DNA of 64,000 bases, from positions 1 through 64,000 of the forward strand of contig JAMLJG010000016.1 in NCBI GenBank assembly GCA_023953695.1, given 5' to 3'. The DNA is from Kiritimatiellia bacterium (lineage in GTDB: Bacteria > Verrucomicrobiota > Kiritimatiellia > CAIVKH01). Position 1 is the first letter of the stretch. Each line of letters opens with the position of its first letter. Positions 43,841-52,876 of this stretch are shown in pieces. Below the pieces are notes generated by a model that was not told the origin of the DNA, did not search any database, and saw only the letters and a list, made by a program, of their open reading frames with translations. The translations under genes were made by a program, and so were the position numbers.

Positions 43841-45937
43841 TTAGTCCGGCGCGACGATGTGGGTCCAGGGTTTTCCTTCCTGGAAGGCGCGTCGTCGTTT
43901 GTCGAGATTCTTGGCCATGATGGTGGCATTATTGGCGATGGCGATGTCGTAGGCTTTGTTGATCCAGAGCAGGGCGTTGGTGAAGTCGCCATTGGCGGCG
44001 TAGGCGACGGCGAGGGTGTCCATGATGTTGGCGGGCACTCCATTGGTGCTCAGATCGCACGCGCGCTCTGCGAGGCGAAGGGATACCGCGGGCGATAGGT
44101 CGGGCGGGGGGGCGGTTGCGAGGAGCCATGCGGCGTTGTTGAGGATGGCGACATTGTTGGAGTGGAGCGCGGTGATGGCGTCGAAGAACGACCACGCGTG
44201 GCGGGAATGGCCCTCGTTCCAGAGGTTGGCATAAAACAAGCAGACGCCTTCAAAAGAGGCAAAATTGGCGCGCCCCGCTTCGCGCAGGCGCTGGAATTGG
44301 TTGGTGGCGGCTTCCATGCGCCCTGCTCGCAGATAGGCGCCCGCCAGCTCGATTTGCCACGCCGGCGCGGGCATGGCTGCTGCGGCGCACGCGCTCTCCA
44401 TGAATGGGATGCCTATTTCGGGATGGCCGGCATCCACCCAGGCCAGCCCTCGGCTGAAGGCGAAGTAGGCATTGGCGCTGTTCGGGCCCTGCATGGAATC
44501 TTCCATCATGGCGATGGCCTCTTTGTTGCGCCCGAGAAACGTGAGCGCGACGGAGACATTGGCTTTGAAGGGGGCGGAGGTGGGAATGAGCGCCGAGGCT
44601 TTCTCGAAATACTTCAAGGATTCTTCCTCGCGGCCGGCGGCGAGGAGGGCTTCGCCATAGTTGTTATTGACCAGCGCGTTCTCGGGCAAGTATTGGATCA
44701 CATTGGCGAAGACCGCGAGGGAGTCTTTCCAATGCGGGAGGACGTTTCGGGTTTGCCAACCGCACGCGAGGATGGCGAGGAGGGCCAGTGCACCCGCCGC
44801 GTTGCGAATCCATTTGCGCGAGGGCAGGACATCGGCCGCGAACCAGGTGATGCAGATGGCGAGTCCGATGGATGGGAGATAGGTGAAGCGATCGGCGACG
44901 TGTACGGCGCCGACACGGATGATTCCGATCACCGGCCCGAGCAGGAGGCCGAACCAAATCCAGCCCACGGGCACGGCCTTGGAGCGGCGTCCGCTCCAGA
45001 GCGCGACGGCTGTTGCGCCAATCAGGACAACGAGCGCGACGAGGATGCGCAGCGGGGTGACGGAGAGTTCGCCATAGACGACGCTCAGCTTGGTGGGGAG
45101 AAAGGTCTTTTCGAGGTAAAAGAGGTAGGCGACGGGAATGGCGAGGATGCGTTCAGTCCACGGATAGTCCTCCGCGGAGTGGATGGCGGAGCCGGAGCGC
45201 TGGGTGTAATAGGTCATGAAGACGAACAGGAGCATGAGGGCCCAGAAGAGCACCTTTTCGCGAATCAGCATCCATGCGTTGCGGAGCGGCGTTTCGGAGT
45301 TGGCCCATCGGCCAAAGGGCCACAGGTCCAGGAGGAGGAGGAGAAAGGGAACGGTCACGAGAATGGGCTTGGCCATCAGGCCGAGCGCCATCAGGAGCGC
45401 GGCGGCGGTGTCGCGGCCCGCGATGGGTTTGCGGGTGAACTTTCCATAGGAGAAGAGGCAGAGGAGCAGAAAGAACGCGCTCAAGACATCCTTGCGCTCC
45501 GTGACCCAGGCGACGCTTTCGACGCGCAGCGGGTGAAAGGCGAAGAGGGCTGCGACGATGAGCGAGGGCCACAAGCGGCGGGTCCAGTTTTTCAGGAAGG
45601 CGAAGAGGAGTCCCGCGTTGAGGGCGTGGAGCAGGATGTTTGTGAAGTGGTAGCCAAAGGCTGTTGCGCCGAAGAGGCTGCTGTCCAGCATGTAGGAAAT
45701 CCAGACGAGGGGCAGCCAGTAGCTCTCGTAGATGAATTTGAACGCCCAGCGAATGCCTTCGAGGGTCAGGCCGCCGGTGACCATGGCATTGTTGGTGACG
45801 TAGCGGTCGTCGTCGAAGTTGAGGAGACGATACTCCGTTGCGGGCCAGAAGAGCCAGAGGGTTGCGGCGATGAGCAGCAGGGCGACAAGAATGGTTTGCC
45901 CGTATGCGGCGAAGAAGGAGCGAAGTTTCGCGGACAT
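43841..45937 (-). CDS. TMTC-like membrane glycosyltransferase with TPR repeats
   Basis: 698 residues. About 10 to 11 membrane helices (1-400) carry LLNFDDDRYVTNNAMV, YHFTNILLHALNAGLLF and FHPLRVESVAWVTERKDVLS, the conserved block of eukaryotic TMTC and bacterial TPR-mannosyltransferase-like proteins. The C-terminal 300 residues are TPR repeats (NNYGEALLAAGREEESLKYF; AVAYAANGDFTNALLWINKA). It probably mannosylates exported proteins or envelope polymers. Such proteins are frequent in PVC bacteria. Confidence 0.82.
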   Translation of the reverse strand: MSAKLRSFFAAYGQTILVALLLIAATLWLFWPATEYRLLNFDDDRYVTNNAMVTGGLTLEGIRWAFKFIYESYWLPLVWISYMLDSSLFGATAFGYHFTNILLHALNAGLLFAFLKNWTRRLWPSLIVAALFAFHPLRVESVAWVTERKDVLSAFFLLLCLFSYGKFTRKPIAGRDTAAALLMALGLMAKPILVTVPFLLLLLDLWPFGRWANSETPLRNAWMLIREKVLFWALMLLFVFMTYYTQRSGSAIHSAEDYPWTERILAIPVAYLFYLEKTFLPTKLSVVYGELSVTPLRILVALVVLIGATAVALWSGRRSKAVPVGWIWFGLLLGPVIGIIRVGAVHVADRFTYLPSIGLAICITWFAADVLPSRKWIRNAAGALALLAILACGWQTRNVLPHWKDSLAVFANVIQYLPENALVNNNYGEALLAAGREEESLKYFEKASALIPTSAPFKANVSVALTFLGRNKEAIAMMEDSMQGPNSANAYFAFSRGLAWVDAGHPEIGIPFMESACAAAAMPAPAWQIELAGAYLRAGRMEAATNQFQRLREAGRANFASFEGVCLFYANLWNEGHSRHAWSFFDAITALHSNNVAILNNAAWLLATAPPPDLSPAVSLRLAERACDLSTNGVPANIMDTLAVAYAANGDFTNALLWINKAYDIAIANNATIMAKNLDKRRRAFQEGKPWTHIVAPD

Positions 45938-46000
45938 GGGGCGAAGTTGTAGCAGAAAACGCGGGGCCCGGAAACTGGTTTGTTCGCGCGGTGCGGCGGG

Positions 46001-46729
46001 CTAGGAGCGGAAGCGGGCGGCGATGGATTTGGCGATGATGACGAGGCCTGCTTTCGCGACGTGCAAGCTGCCCGCGTGCATGGATTCGCCCGCGGTGCGG
46101 CTCGCGTATTCGACGGGGATATCGAGCACGCGCAGGCCGAGGCGGTGGGCGCGGACGATGATCTCGACTTCGTAGCTATAGGCGTCGTCGCGGAAATCAA
46201 TCAATTCAATGGCCTCGCGCGTCCAGGCTTTCATGCCGGTTGTGACGTCGGTTCGGCGGTGGCCGGTGAGGCAGGAGGTCAGAATGGCGAGGAAGCGGTT
46301 TCCGAAGTCGCGGGTGGCGATTCCTTTGTAGCCGTGACGCGAGGACTTGGGGAGGAAACGCGAGCCGATGCAGAGGGCGCATTCGCCCGCGAGGACGGGT
46401 TGGAGGAGGGCGGGGAGGTCTGTGGCAGCGAATTGAAGATCTGCGTCGAACTGCGCGATGACGTCGTGCCTCGCTTCCGCGATGCCGGTCTTGATGGCAT
46501 GGCCTTTTCCTCGGTCGCCATGGTTCCGGATGGGGCGGATGAGGGGATCGCTCTGGGCCATCGCCGAGACGATTTCGATGGTGCGGTCCGTTCCGCCATC
46601 CACGACGAGGATTTCCGCCTCGGGCAGCGCGTCGCGCACGGAGGAAACGCATTGGGTAATCATTTCCTGCTCGTTTCGGCAGGCGATGATGATGCTGGTG
46701 CCGGCTCCGGTGAAGGCATCAGTGGTCAT
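46001..46729 (-). CDS. Family 2 glycosyltransferase (dolichol-phosphate mannose synthase-like)
   Basis: 242 residues, GT-A fold without membrane helices. SIIIACRNEQEMITQCVSSV, ILVVDGGTDRTIEIV, GDRGKGHAIKTGI and AQFDADLQF (DxD metal site) are typical, with the DPMS-like block DVTTGMKAWTREAIEL. It would charge a polyprenyl-phosphate with a sugar. The neighbouring TMTC-like gene on the same strand is a plausible user of that donor. A gene for a flippase is not seen. Confidence 0.87.
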   Translation of the reverse strand: MTTDAFTGAGTSIIIACRNEQEMITQCVSSVRDALPEAEILVVDGGTDRTIEIVSAMAQSDPLIRPIRNHGDRGKGHAIKTGIAEARHDVIAQFDADLQFAATDLPALLQPVLAGECALCIGSRFLPKSSRHGYKGIATRDFGNRFLAILTSCLTGHRRTDVTTGMKAWTREAIELIDFRDDAYSYEVEIIVRAHRLGLRVLDIPVEYASRTAGESMHAGSLHVAKAGLVIIAKSIAARFRS

Positions 46730-46868
46730 GGCGCACTTTTATCATGCTGGGAGAGAATGAGGGGAAACCGCAGTTCAGTCAAGCGGGGTGGCGCGAGGAT
46801 TGAATGGGAGCTGCATTTTGCGAAAGGAGAGGTTTCATTTTTGTCCGCGTTCGTGGTTTGATGCCGGC

Positions 46869-47645
46869 ATGGATCCCTTGGCAAATATACGCATGGTGTT
46901 GGTGCGGCCGATTTATGGCGGGAATCTCGGCTCGATTTGTCGGGCGATGAAGAACATGGGCGTGACGCGCCTTGTGTTGGTGAACCCGAATCCGGAAATG
47001 GATTTTGGCGAGGCGCAGAAATATGCCCTGCACGCCAATGACATTCTCGAGACGCGCTCGCAGGTGACGTCGGTTGAGGAGGCGGTGGGGGATTGCGCGG
47101 TTGTGGCGGCGACGACGGGGCTCAAGGGGTTGTATCGGAGCCACACGAAGACGCCGCGGGAGTTGGCTCCGCGCCTGATTGAATCGGCGCAGCAGCATCA
47201 AGTGGCGGTGGTGTTTGGTCCGGAGAATCACGGGTTGTCGAACGAGGAGATGCAGTTCGCGACGCATTTGTTGACGATTCCGAGCACGCCGGCCTATTCC
47301 TCGCTGAATCTGGCGCAGGCGGTGATGCTGTGTTGCTACGAGTTGTATCTGGCTTCGGAGCAGTATGCGCCGCCGCAGGAGTTTCATCCGGAAGCCCCCG
47401 TGGTGATGCGCGAGCGCTTCTTCGATTTGTGGCGTCAGATGTTGTTGGACATCAAATTTTGCGATCAGGTGAAGATTGATCACATGATGATGGGGTTTCG
47501 CCGTATTTTCGGGCGCGGCTATTTGAGCGAGGCCGATGTGAACATCCTGATGGGCTTGGCGCGGCAGGCCGCTTGGGCGGCGGGCAAGAGCGCGGCGAAG
47601 GATCCGGCTGCCGATGCGAAGCGGGCGGACGAGTTGGCGAAGTAG
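46869..47645 (+). CDS. trmJ: SpoU-family tRNA/rRNA methyltransferase (TrmJ-like)
   Basis: About 258 residues from ATG 46869. A SPOUT fold with motif 1 VLVRPIYGGNLGSICRAMKNMG, motif 2 VAVVFGPENHGLSNEEM and motif 3 IPSTPAYSSLNLAQAVMLCCYEL, which form the AdoMet knot. This layout is that of TrmJ, which makes 2'-O-methyl groups at tRNA position 32. The start is chosen because homologues begin here; its ribosome site is weak. Confidence 0.88.
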   Translation: MDPLANIRMVLVRPIYGGNLGSICRAMKNMGVTRLVLVNPNPEMDFGEAQKYALHANDILETRSQVTSVEEAVGDCAVVAATTGLKGLYRSHTKTPRELAPRLIESAQQHQVAVVFGPENHGLSNEEMQFATHLLTIPSTPAYSSLNLAQAVMLCCYELYLASEQYAPPQEFHPEAPVVMRERFFDLWRQMLLDIKFCDQVKIDHMMMGFRRIFGRGYLSEADVNILMGLARQAAWAAGKSAAKDPAADAKRADELAK

Positions 47646-47675
47646 AGCGTAGAGCGCGATCGGGGTGGCTGCTTT

Positions 47676-48572
47676 TCAGGGCAGGCCCTGAAGCAGGGTC
47701 TTCATGGGGAAGTTATGGCCGGGACACTCGGTCGGCTTCGTGTTGATTTGCCGGTGTCCGCGAACGGCGGTTGCGCTCAGGCGCGTGCGCTGCAGGAGGT
47801 AGCTGGTGAGCGCCGTGAGGCTGCGCATTTGGGCTGGGGTGGGCCGCGTTTGATTGAAGTTTCCCACGAGGCAAATGCCGATGGCGACTTCGTTGAGGCG
47901 CTCGCTGGCAAGATGCCCTCCGTTGAGCTGGCTGCGCCAGCGCCTTCCGATGGCGATTTGGCCATCGGGCATGCCTTTCCCATTTCCAATCACGAAGTGA
48001 TAGGCGAGGCCGTTTTCCATGTGGCGTTTGAATCGGTGATAGTTCTCCATCCCTTGAGCGCTGCCGTTGGCGGTGGCGCTGTGATGGATGACGATGTATT
48101 TCCAGCGCCCGTTGCGCACGGGGATGGTATCGAGTGTGTTTTTCAGCGAGGTGGGAAGTGGGATTTGAGGGGGGGCTGGAGGCGTTCCATCGCTGGGGAT
48201 TTCGAGAATCTGTCCGACGCGCAATTTGTCGGGGTCAGAGAGTTTGTTGAGTGCGGCAAGGGATGCGGGGCTGACGTTGTGGTCGCGCGCGATGGTGCCG
48301 AGCGAGTCGCCTTCGACCACGGTGTAGCGCTTGCGAACGGGCGCTGCGGCGGTCGGGATTTTGAGGACTTGTCCCGGCTTGAGGAAGTCGGGGCGGTCCA
48401 GATCGTTTTCTGCGATCAAGGCGGGAACGCGCACGCCATATTGTCGGGCGATGCGATCGAGGCTGTCCCCGCTCTTCACGACATGGGTCTTTTGCGCGAA
48501 CGCGGTTTCGGCGAACAGGCACCAGGCCAGGCCGAGGGCGAAAATTGTCGCGACTCGCAGGCGATGCGTCAT
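47676..48572 (-). CDS. LysM-containing N-acetylmuramoyl-L-alanine amidase
   Basis: 298 residues. The signal peptide (1-26) is followed by two LysM domains (THVVKSGDSLDRIARQYGV at about 29-72; YTVVEGDSLGTIARDHNV at about 83-126) and an amidase_2/PGRP domain (about 150-298) with the zinc ligands in YIVIHHSA, HF.IGNG and TECPGHNFP. It would cut the amide bond between MurNAc and L-Ala in peptidoglycan, in the periplasm. The start overlaps the stop of the methyltransferase gene upstream (ATGA). Confidence 0.92.
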   Translation of the reverse strand: MTHRLRVATIFALGLAWCLFAETAFAQKTHVVKSGDSLDRIARQYGVRVPALIAENDLDRPDFLKPGQVLKIPTAAAPVRKRYTVVEGDSLGTIARDHNVSPASLAALNKLSDPDKLRVGQILEIPSDGTPPAPPQIPLPTSLKNTLDTIPVRNGRWKYIVIHHSATANGSAQGMENYHRFKRHMENGLAYHFVIGNGKGMPDGQIAIGRRWRSQLNGGHLASERLNEVAIGICLVGNFNQTRPTPAQMRSLTALTSYLLQRTRLSATAVRGHRQINTKPTECPGHNFPMKTLLQGLP

Positions 48573-49744
48573 TCTTTCTGGTCTCCGGGGTCGCGCGTGC
48601 CTTCGTAGAGTTCGAACTCCAGCCAGCGCCCCTCGAGGTTGGCATTGAAGAGGATCATGCGGCGCTTGCTGTGGAGGCCGATACGCTTGGCAAGCGCGAG
48701 GTTTGCAGTGAAGACATAGCCCATGTAGCCGATGCCCTTTTGTTTTAGAAAATCGCCGATGCGGCGATAGGTGGGTTCCAGTTTTTCGGGATCGCCCATG
48801 CGCTCGCCATATTCCGGATTAAGCAGAATGACTCCGGGTGGCAGGGGAATCGGGGTGTCGGCGAAGTCGCAAACGGAGAACTCGATGTCGTCTCCGACCT
48901 GTGCGCGATCGGCATTGGCCTTGGCGGCTTCCAGCGCGCGCGGGCTGATATCGGTGGCGATTAGCTTGGGGCCGATCCGCGCTTGCTCGGCGGCAACCGC
49001 TTCGCGTTTGAGATGTTTCCAGTCTTCCTCGCGATAGCCTTTCACGTGCATGAATCCGAAGTTGCGGCGGAGGCTTCCGGGCGCGCGGTTGCGCGCGATC
49101 AGCGCCGCTTCGATGGCCAGTGTGCCGCTCCCGCACATCGGGTTGACGAATGCGGAGGCTCCGCGCCACGGCGTCGCAAGCACGCAGGCGGCGGCCAGCG
49201 CCTCCTGCATGGGCGCCGCGCCCGTTTGGATGCGATAGCCGCGGCGGGAGAGCGGCTCGCCGGATGTGTCGAGACAGATTGTGGCCTCGTCATCGCGCCA
49301 GTGGAGATGGAAAACGGTTTGGTTGCGATCGCTGCCGGAATTGGGGCGCGCGCCGCAGGCTTTGACCATTCGATCGGCAATCGCGTCTTTTGTGCGAAGC
49401 GCGGCGAAGCGAGGGTCGCGGATGCCGGGCATGTCCACATTGGCGGTGATCGAGAAATGGCCATCGGGGCGGAGTAGGGTTTCCCACGGCAGTTCGGTCA
49501 GCTTTGCATAGAGCGCGTCAGCCGAGCGGGCGCGGAACGTGCTGAGTGGCATCAAGACGCGCTGTGCGGTGCGCAGCCAGAGATTGAGGCGCAGCGCGTC
49601 GTGGAGCGATCCCGTCACAGCCAAGGCGGTTTCCTCGACAGGGCGGGTTGTGTAGCCGAGCGCTTTGAGCTCTGCATCGAGCATGGGCGTGGCCCCGCGG
49701 CCGCAGGTGACGATGAGGTCATTGGATTGTTGTAAAGGGCGCAT
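48569..49744 (-). CDS. THUMP-domain class I rRNA methyltransferase (RlmL N-half-like)
   Basis: 391 residues. A THUMP domain (about 50-165) precedes the methyltransferase domain: AFVNPMCGSGTLAIEAALIARNRAPG (AdoMet site), IATDISPRALEAAKANA, and a catalytic motif reading NPEYGER where RlmL-type guanine-N2 enzymes usually have NPPYGER. It probably methylates G2445-equivalent in 23S rRNA. The Pro-to-Glu change in motif IV is unusual. It overlaps the amidase gene by four bases. Confidence 0.87.
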   Translation of the reverse strand: MRPLQQSNDLIVTCGRGATPMLDAELKALGYTTRPVEETALAVTGSLHDALRLNLWLRTAQRVLMPLSTFRARSADALYAKLTELPWETLLRPDGHFSITANVDMPGIRDPRFAALRTKDAIADRMVKACGARPNSGSDRNQTVFHLHWRDDEATICLDTSGEPLSRRGYRIQTGAAPMQEALAAACVLATPWRGASAFVNPMCGSGTLAIEAALIARNRAPGSLRRNFGFMHVKGYREEDWKHLKREAVAAEQARIGPKLIATDISPRALEAAKANADRAQVGDDIEFSVCDFADTPIPLPPGVILLNPEYGERMGDPEKLEPTYRRIGDFLKQKGIGYMGYVFTANLALAKRIGLHSKRRMILFNANLEGRWLEFELYEGTRDPGDQKE

Positions 49745-49833
49745 AAAAATAATGGATTGCCTGATCCCGGTGCACTTGCATGAAGAGGAGGCATAATTTA
49801 CAACAAAACCTTCTTTGGGAAGAAAGAACGACT

Positions 49834-51498
49834 ATGGATTGGCTATTGCAGTTATTTACAGGTCATTCGGTGGCTCACACGGTCATCATTTTGAGCCTGG
49901 TCATTGCCCTTGGCGTTGCGATTGGTCACATCAAGGTGTTCGGGATTAGCCTGGGCATCGCGGGCGTGCTGTTCTCCGGACTCCTGTTCGGGCACTTCCA
50001 GCTCACGATCAACGAGGAGATTCTCGAGTTTTGCCGCGAATTTGGCCTGGTGTTGTTTGTGTACACCATCGGCATGCAGGTCGGCCCCGGGTTTTTCTCC
50101 TCTTTCCGGAAACAGGGGCTGCGCCTGAATATGCTGGCCGCCTCCATTGTTTTGGGCGGTGTGATCGTGGCGCTCGTGATCCATCTCCTCCTGAAGGTTC
50201 CGGTTCCCGTGGTTGTGGGTCTGCTCTCGGGCGCAGTTACCAACACGCCCGGGCTCGGCGCTGCTCAGCAGGCGTTGAGCGAGCGGCTGGGCAATTCGCC
50301 AGACCTCGCCTTGCCGGGCATGGCCTATGCTGTGGCGTATCCGTTCGGCATTCTCGGCATCATCCTCACCATGATTGCGGTGCGGCACGTCTTCCGCATC
50401 AATCCGGAGCAAGAAGCCGAGGCGTATGATCGCTCGCAAGGCAGCAACGGACAGTTGCCCCAGAACTACAACATCGAAATCTCCAACGCGCGTCTGGCGG
50501 GGATTCAGGTGCGCACGCTCGCGGCGACCTTGCAGGCCGAGTTTGTGATTTCACGCCTGCTGCGCGGCGACAAGGTGGAGATTCCCGATGCCGAAACGCG
50601 GCTGCAGTTGGGCGACGTGTTGCACGTGGTCTGCACCGCAGAGAATGCGGAAAAGCTCTCGCTCATCGTGGGCGATGTCAGCAAGGTGGATGTGCGCGCG
50701 GTGCCGAGCGTGCTGACGGCGCGCAACATTTTGATTACGCAGCGCGACGCAGTCGGAAAGAAGATTCGCGAACTCGACCTGGTTCGGCGCTACGGCGTCG
50801 CCATCACGCGCGTCAACCGCGCGGGCACAGAGCTGGTTGCCAATGCGGGACTGGAGCTGCAATTCGGCGATCGCGTGACGGTGGTGGGCGGCGAGTCGTC
50901 GCTCAAGAAGGTGTCGGTCGAGCTCGGAGATTCCATCAAGAAGCTCAATCACCCCAACATTCTTCCGGTTTTCATCGGAATCATTCTCGGTGTGATCCTG
51001 GGCAGCATTCCGTTCAAAGTCGCGGGCGTGCCTGCGCCGGTGAAGCTCGGTTTGGCGGGTGGCCCGCTCCTCGTTTCGATTTTGCTCAGCCGCTATGGAC
51101 GCATCGGCCCGGTGGTCTGGTATTTGCCGTTGAGCGCCAACCTCGTCTTGCGCGAAGTCGGCATCACGCTGTTCCTCGCGTGTGTCGGCTTGAAGTCCGG
51201 CGGTCGGTTTGTCGAAACGCTGGTTTCGGGAGACGGGCTGTACTGGATGGGGCTCGCGGCGCTGATTACCGCGGTTCCGCTCGCGATAGTCGCGCTGGTG
51301 GCGCGGTATGTCTATAAGCTGAACTACCTCTCGCTCTGCGGTTTGCTCGCGGGCAGCATGACGGATCCGCCCGCGCTCGGGTTTGCGAATCAAATCGCGG
51401 CGTCGGACGCCCCCGCCATCACCTACGCGAGCGTCTATGCGCTGACCATGTTCCTGCGCATCCTGACGGCCCAGGCGCTGGTGCTGATTCTGCTCTAG
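49834..51498 (+). CDS. AspT/YidE-like membrane transporter with two RCK_C domains
   Basis: About 554 residues, the usual length for YidE/YbjL. Two membrane halves (about 1-180 and 380-554), each with an AspT-type duplication (GLVLFVYTIGMQVGPGFF; GITLFLACVGLKSGGRF), flank two TrkA-C domains (about 205-290 and 292-375). GLLSGAVTNTPGLGAA and GLLAGSMTDPPALGFA are the paired substrate-loop motifs. Substrate unknown, perhaps a dicarboxylate or amino acid. ATG 49834 is chosen because homologues begin with this helix. Confidence 0.88.
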   Translation: MDWLLQLFTGHSVAHTVIILSLVIALGVAIGHIKVFGISLGIAGVLFSGLLFGHFQLTINEEILEFCREFGLVLFVYTIGMQVGPGFFSSFRKQGLRLNMLAASIVLGGVIVALVIHLLLKVPVPVVVGLLSGAVTNTPGLGAAQQALSERLGNSPDLALPGMAYAVAYPFGILGIILTMIAVRHVFRINPEQEAEAYDRSQGSNGQLPQNYNIEISNARLAGIQVRTLAATLQAEFVISRLLRGDKVEIPDAETRLQLGDVLHVVCTAENAEKLSLIVGDVSKVDVRAVPSVLTARNILITQRDAVGKKIRELDLVRRYGVAITRVNRAGTELVANAGLELQFGDRVTVVGGESSLKKVSVELGDSIKKLNHPNILPVFIGIILGVILGSIPFKVAGVPAPVKLGLAGGPLLVSILLSRYGRIGPVVWYLPLSANLVLREVGITLFLACVGLKSGGRFVETLVSGDGLYWMGLAALITAVPLAIVALVARYVYKLNYLSLCGLLAGSMTDPPALGFANQIAASDAPAITYASVYALTMFLRILTAQALVLILL

Positions 51499-51502
51499 CG
51501 CC

Positions 51503-51568
51503 GTCGGGGCGATTCCCCGACCGATTGACGGATGCGTGGCGAAATCCGGATTTACTTCCGGATTTCGC
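51503..51568. other. Two consecutive perfect hairpins between transporter genes
   Basis: First hairpin: GTCGGGG / CCCCGAC (51503-51521), loop of five. Second: GCGAAATCCGGA / TCCGGATTTCGC (51539-51568), 12 pairs, loop of six. Neither has a T-run, so they may be factor-dependent terminators, processing sites or mRNA stabilisers before the GTG at 51587. Confidence 0.55.
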
Positions 51569-51586
51569 TCAGGATACTTCTGCTCC

Positions 51587-52822
51587 GTGCCCGATTTCCT
51601 GACACCTGCGTTGATCGTTTTTGTGCTGACGTATGTCGGCGTGGCGCTTGGCGGAATCCCGGGGCTGGCCATTGATCGCACGGGGATCGCGCTATTGGGC
51701 GCCGTCGCGATGGTTGCGTGCGGCGCATTAGACACCTCCCACGCAGTCGCGGCGATTGATTTCCCCACGATTCTGCTGCTTTACGGTCTGATGGTCTTGT
51801 CCTCGCAGTTGCGCTTGGGCGGTTTCTACACGCGCGTGGCGCTCGGGCTGACGAGCGCCATGGATCGGCCGCGCCGATTTCTGTGGGTCAGCATGGCGGC
51901 ATCCGCAGCGCTCTCGGCGGTCTTGACCAATGACATCGTGTGCCTGGCCTTTGCGCCGGTCCTTGCGTGGACGGTGACGCGGCGCTCGCTCAATCCGCTG
52001 CCGTTCCTGCTGGGCCTCGCGATTGCGAGTAATATCGGATCCGCCGCAACGATCATCGGAAACCCTCAAAATATGTTGTTGGGGCAGGTGGGGCATCTGT
52101 CGTTTGACCGCTTCTTTGCGTGGTGCCTGGTTCCCAGCTCTCTCGCCCTGATCGCGGCCTACGGATTGATTTGTTGGCGCTATCGAGGGAAATGGCAGCA
52201 GGGCGGGCGGGCGTTCGGTCCGGGCGAGTCGTCCGAGTGGCCTGCCTATCAGGCGGGGCCGAGCCGAAAGGGATTGATCGTCGGCGCGTTGCTGGTGGCG
52301 GCGTTTTTTACGCCCATTCCCCGCGAGCTATCCGCGCTCGCGGCGGCTGCGCTGCTCATGTGCAGCCGCCGTATGCGAACGCGCTCGCTGATGGGTTTTG
52401 TGGATTGGCATTTGATTGCGCTGTTCTGCGGGCTTTTTGTTGTGGTGCGCGGGTTCGAGCTGACGGGTTGGCCCGCGCGGCTCGTTTCTCAATGGCAAGC
52501 GCATGGCTTCAACCTGGCGGAGCCGTTCACGCTGACCGCAAGCGCCGCGGCGCTGAGCAATGTGGTGAGCAATGTTCCGGCCGTGATGCTGTTGACAAAG
52601 TTTCTCGATGTGAACGAGCCGCGCGCGTGGTATATCCTCGCCGTGGCCGGCACGTTTGCGGGCAATTTGATCACGATTGGCAGCATTGCGAATCTCATCG
52701 TTATCGAGCAGGCCAAATTGGCTGGAGTCGTCATTCGTTTTCGCGAGCACGCGCGCATTGGCGTTCCCGTGACGCTCGTTTCGCTGGCGATTCTCTGCGG
52801 ATGGATTTTCATTGCGCCATGA
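51587..52822 (+). CDS. SLC13/ArsB-like anion permease
   Basis: About 411 residues with 10 to 11 membrane helices. VLTNDIVCLAFAPVLA and NIGSAATIIGNPQNMLLG are the first half of the ion-transporter superfamily signature, repeated in the second half as NVVSNVPAVMLLTKF and GNLITIGSIANLIVIEQA. This pseudo-symmetry is typical of ArsB/CitMHS/SLC13 carriers. The substrate is not predictable. I take GTG 51587 (VPDFLTPALIVF) because the upstream ATG at 51536 would translate the hairpin. Confidence 0.85.
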   Translation: MPDFLTPALIVFVLTYVGVALGGIPGLAIDRTGIALLGAVAMVACGALDTSHAVAAIDFPTILLLYGLMVLSSQLRLGGFYTRVALGLTSAMDRPRRFLWVSMAASAALSAVLTNDIVCLAFAPVLAWTVTRRSLNPLPFLLGLAIASNIGSAATIIGNPQNMLLGQVGHLSFDRFFAWCLVPSSLALIAAYGLICWRYRGKWQQGGRAFGPGESSEWPAYQAGPSRKGLIVGALLVAAFFTPIPRELSALAAAALLMCSRRMRTRSLMGFVDWHLIALFCGLFVVVRGFELTGWPARLVSQWQAHGFNLAEPFTLTASAAALSNVVSNVPAVMLLTKFLDVNEPRAWYILAVAGTFAGNLITIGSIANLIVIEQAKLAGVVIRFREHARIGVPVTLVSLAILCGWIFIAP

Positions 52823-52876
52823 GTTGCCATCGAAGAAGGCGACGCGCTCGCTGTTGATTTGTAGGAGTATGGAGAT

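Noticed and set aside
44162..45952. 596-codon plus-strand frame
   Set aside because: Gly/Glu-rich translation antisense to the TMTC-like gene, which has conserved motifs and membrane helices.
47674..47692. Terminator hairpin TTCAGGGC/GCCCTGAA
   Set aside because: It lies mostly inside the end of the amidase gene and has no T-run in either direction.
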